Of a stretch of DNA of 7,081 nt, positions 5,284 through 7,081 are shown in pieces. Where the stretch lies: assembly GCA_965371945.1 (NCBI GenBank), contig CBDVAK010000183.1, positions 1 through 7,081 of the forward strand, given 5' to 3'. Origin of the DNA: CBDVAK01 sp965371945. Its GTDB lineage: Bacteria; Pseudomonadota; Gammaproteobacteria; Competibacterales; JAHEDQ01. Made by a program: the position numbers and the translations under genes. Below the pieces are notes generated by a model. The model was not told where the DNA came from, made no database searches, and saw nothing but the letters and a program-made list of their open reading frames with translations. Position 1 is the first letter of the stretch. The number at the start of each line of letters is the position of its first letter.

Positions 5284-6390
5284 CTATGAAACGTATTCGA
5301 CGACGTCCAATCCGAACCCGGATATGGCATGAATTTTCATCGGCGCGCTCAAGACCCGCATCTGTCTCACACCGAGGTCGTGGAGTATCTGGGCGCCCAC
5401 TCCGTAGGTCCACAGGTCGTGATCGATCTCGTGCTCACCGGTATCGGTCTGCGCACATTTCTGGCGCAGGCCGAACATGCGGATCTGGCGTACGGTTTCA
5501 CTGGCGGGAGTTTCCTGATCCAGTACCACCACCACACCGGTGGACTCCCTGGAGATGCGCTCGATCGCACTCCTCAGAGGCCTGCTGCCATCGTCCATCT
5601 GCGCCCCCAGCAGATCGCGCAGGGTGTCCGGGAGATGCACCCGCACCAGCACCGGCTGGTCCGGGGACGGCTCACCCTTGACCAGCGCGTAGTGAATACG
5701 CCCATCGACCGAGTCCTGGTAGGTACACAGCCGAAAAACGCCATACTCGGTGTCGATGGGGCACTCAGCCACCCGCTCCACGGTTTTCTCGTTCAACAAC
5801 CGGTAACGGATCAGATCTGCGATCGTACCGATTTTCAACTCATGCGTGGCTGCAAACCGTTGCAGGTCTTCGCGCCGCGCCATGGTGCCATCTTCGTTGA
5901 GGATTTCGACGATCACCGCAGCCGGTTCCAGACCGGCCAGGCGGGTCAGATCACAGCCCGCTTCGGTATGACCGGCACGGGTCAGGACACCTCCCGGCTG
6001 CGCCATCAGCGGAAAGATATGGCCAGGCTGCACCAGATCACCGGGGCTGGCATCAGGGGCCACCGCCTTGCGCACCGTCAGGGCACGATCATAGGCCGAG
6101 ATGCCAGTGGTCACGCCTTCGGCGGCCTCGATCGAGACCGTGAAGTTGGTTCTCTGCGAGGACTGATTGGCACTCACCATCAACGGCAGGCTGAGCTGTT
6201 TGCAACGCTCCCGGGTCAGCGTCAGACAAATCAGCCCACGTCCGTAGCGGGCCATGAAATTGATGTCTTCGGGACGTACCATGGTCGCCGCCAGCACCAG
6301 GTCCCCCTCGTTCTCGCGGTCCTCATCGTCCATTACGACAACCATTCTGCCCTGCCGCAGTTCGGCCAGGATCTCTGCTGTCGCATTCAT
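5284..6390 (-). CDS. ribBA: 3,4-dihydroxy-2-butanone 4-phosphate synthase with degenerate GTP cyclohydrolase II domain
   Basis: Encodes 368 residues in two domains. Residues 1 to about 203 form the DHBP synthase domain, which turns ribulose 5-phosphate into the four-carbon riboflavin precursor and formate. It has the acidic loop DDEDRENEGD (21-30), the block at TNFTVSIEA (81-89), PGHIFPL (122-128), and the metal-binding segment H141-T142-E143. Residues about 204-368 align with GTP cyclohydrolase II, including RVH (249-251) and DLWTYGVGAQILHDLGV (325-341). However, the three zinc cysteines are gone: the RCDCG motif reads QMDDG (264-268) and the first cysteine position is occupied by DT. RQEGR is replaced by DQETP (291-295), and the catalytic Asp-x-Arg region is not conserved. 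The domain is therefore probably not a cyclohydrolase, as known for similar gammaproteobacterial RibBA proteins. Its start overlaps the ribE stop as ATGA. Confidence 0.95.
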   Translation of the reverse strand: MNATAEILAELRQGRMVVVMDDEDRENEGDLVLAATMVRPEDINFMARYGRGLICLTLTRERCKQLSLPLMVSANQSSQRTNFTVSIEAAEGVTTGISAYDRALTVRKAVAPDASPGDLVQPGHIFPLMAQPGGVLTRAGHTEAGCDLTRLAGLEPAAVIVEILNEDGTMARREDLQRFAATHELKIGTIADLIRYRLLNEKTVERVAECPIDTEYGVFRLCTYQDSVDGRIHYALVKGEPSPDQPVLVRVHLPDTLRDLLGAQMDDGSRPLRSAIERISRESTGVVVVLDQETPASETVRQIRMFGLRQKCAQTDTGEHEIDHDLWTYGVGAQILHDLGVRQMRVLSAPMKIHAISGFGLDVVEYVS

Positions 6391-7067
6391 CGGCGATCCG
6401 CCGCGGATGCCGGCAGAAAACCCGCATCACCTAACTGCTGCAGGGTCAGGGAAGCAGCGGACGGATCGGCGGCCTGCTGACCGAGCAACAGGCGCTCCAG
6501 ATAGCGGGCAATCAAATCAACCTCCAGATGTACATGTGAACCCGGGCGATAGTATTGAATAACTGTATGGGACAACGTATGCGGCACGATGTTGACACCG
6601 AATTTGGCGCCTTGCACGTCGTTGATTGTCAAGCTGGTGCCGTCCACGCAAATTGACCCCTTGCGGGCCAGATAACGGGCCAGATCATCTGGTGCAACCA
6701 CCTGCAGGCGAATCGAGCGCCCGTCTTCGCGCACCGAGCGCACTGTGCCCACACCATCGACGTGGCCACTGACCAGATGCCCACCGAGTCGCGAAGTGGG
6801 TGTCAGCGCCTTTTCCAGATTGACGGGGCTACCGATCCGCAGTTCGCTCAACAATGTGTGCTGCAGGGTTTCAGCCGAAACATCAGCATTGAAAGCATCG
6901 CATTCGATTGCCACGGCGGTCAGGCATACACCGTTGACCGCGATGCTGTCACCCGGTCCGACATCCGCAAGAAACGATGCCGATACTTCAATCCGCAGCT
7001 TCAGGTCTTCACCCCGCAGTTCGTGCCCACCGACGACACCGGCCAGTTCCACGATTCCGGTAAACAC
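6387..7067 (-). CDS. ribE: Riboflavin synthase, alpha subunit
   Basis: Encodes 226 residues. The enzyme dismutates two molecules of 6,7-dimethyl-8-ribityllumazine into riboflavin and the pyrimidine substrate of RibH, working as a trimer. Two homologous barrel repeats are visible. The first starts with MFTGIVE (1-7) and contains GDSIAVNGVCLT (39-50), with S41, C48 and T50. The second starts near GGHLVSGHVDGVGTV (95-109), with H102, and contains KGSICVDGTSLTI (136-148). A C-terminal helix and a tail (LTLQQLGDAGFL, 207-218) complete it, as in many relatives. GTG 7067 is the start because it gives the invariant MFTGI N-terminus. It directly abuts an upstream TAA (7070-7068) with no obvious ribosome-binding site in the few bases available, so initiation is probably coupled to the gene upstream. 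Confidence 0.96.
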   Translation of the reverse strand: MFTGIVELAGVVGGHELRGEDLKLRIEVSASFLADVGPGDSIAVNGVCLTAVAIECDAFNADVSAETLQHTLLSELRIGSPVNLEKALTPTSRLGGHLVSGHVDGVGTVRSVREDGRSIRLQVVAPDDLARYLARKGSICVDGTSLTINDVQGAKFGVNIVPHTLSHTVIQYYRPGSHVHLEVDLIARYLERLLLGQQAADPSAASLTLQQLGDAGFLPASAADRR

Positions 7068-7081
7068 TTAGGAGGCTGTCC
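7068..7081 (-). CDS. Possible 3' end of an upstream gene (ribD expected)
   Basis: Only 14 nt are available: three complete codons (Thr-Ala-Ser) and a TAA stop that abuts the ribE GTG start. Gene order in related operons, and the absence of independent initiation signals for ribE, suggest that this is the end of ribD (deaminase/reductase). The identity rests on context alone. Confidence 0.25.

Noticed and set aside
5329..6480. Long open frame (383 codons) on the plus strand opposite ribBA
   Set aside because: The protein is rich in His, Gln and Arg with no family signature, and it runs antisense to an intact, clearly recognised gene. It is a codon-bias shadow.

Overview
The window looks like a stretch of a GC-rich (roughly 60% by eye) gammaproteobacterial chromosome. 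The evidence is a ribE-ribBA-ribH-nusB cluster of the type known from Pseudomonas and relatives, with a RibBA protein whose second domain has lost its metal ligands, and a yccA gene beside a tRNA-Ser(UGA), a pairing I recall from Escherichia and Pseudomonas. The genus cannot be fixed from the sequence. All genes are intact and codon use looks uniform. I see no insertion sequence, CRISPR array, phage gene or toxin-antitoxin pair.

Layout. Positions 1-90 (minus) hold a complete tRNA-Ser(UGA) with encoded CCA. Divergent from it, yccA (235-903, plus) encodes a seven-helix Bax-inhibitor-1-type membrane protein; it has a plausible sigma-70 promoter upstream and a clear intrinsic terminator at 932-956. 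A second plus-strand unit starts at a perfect TATAAT (1045-1050), followed at once by a perfect inverted repeat (1052-1066). It carries a TviB/WbpO-type nucleotide-sugar dehydrogenase (1106-2383) and a CapI-type UDP-uronate 4-epimerase (2409-3416). Together these probably make a UDP-hexuronic acid and its 4-epimer for a surface polysaccharide, but no glycosyltransferase or export gene lies nearby.

From 3521 to the right edge everything is on the minus strand and reads toward the sugar genes: ribE (riboflavin synthase), ribBA (DHBP synthase plus degenerate GTP cyclohydrolase II domain), ribH (lumazine synthase), nusB (antitermination factor), a UspA-family protein and a glutaredoxin-like DUF836 protein. 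Overlaps or gaps of no more than 22 nt make this look like one operon. RibBA makes the four-carbon unit, RibH condenses it to lumazine and RibE dismutates lumazine to riboflavin. GTP cyclohydrolase II activity probably comes from a separate RibA elsewhere. ribD may end at the extreme right edge.

I found no clearly new biological system. The points most worth a second look are the inert-looking RibBA domain, the uspA-grx pair at the end of the rib-nusB operon, the mixed pairing of the two sugar enzymes, and the inverted repeat sitting on the start site of their promoter.
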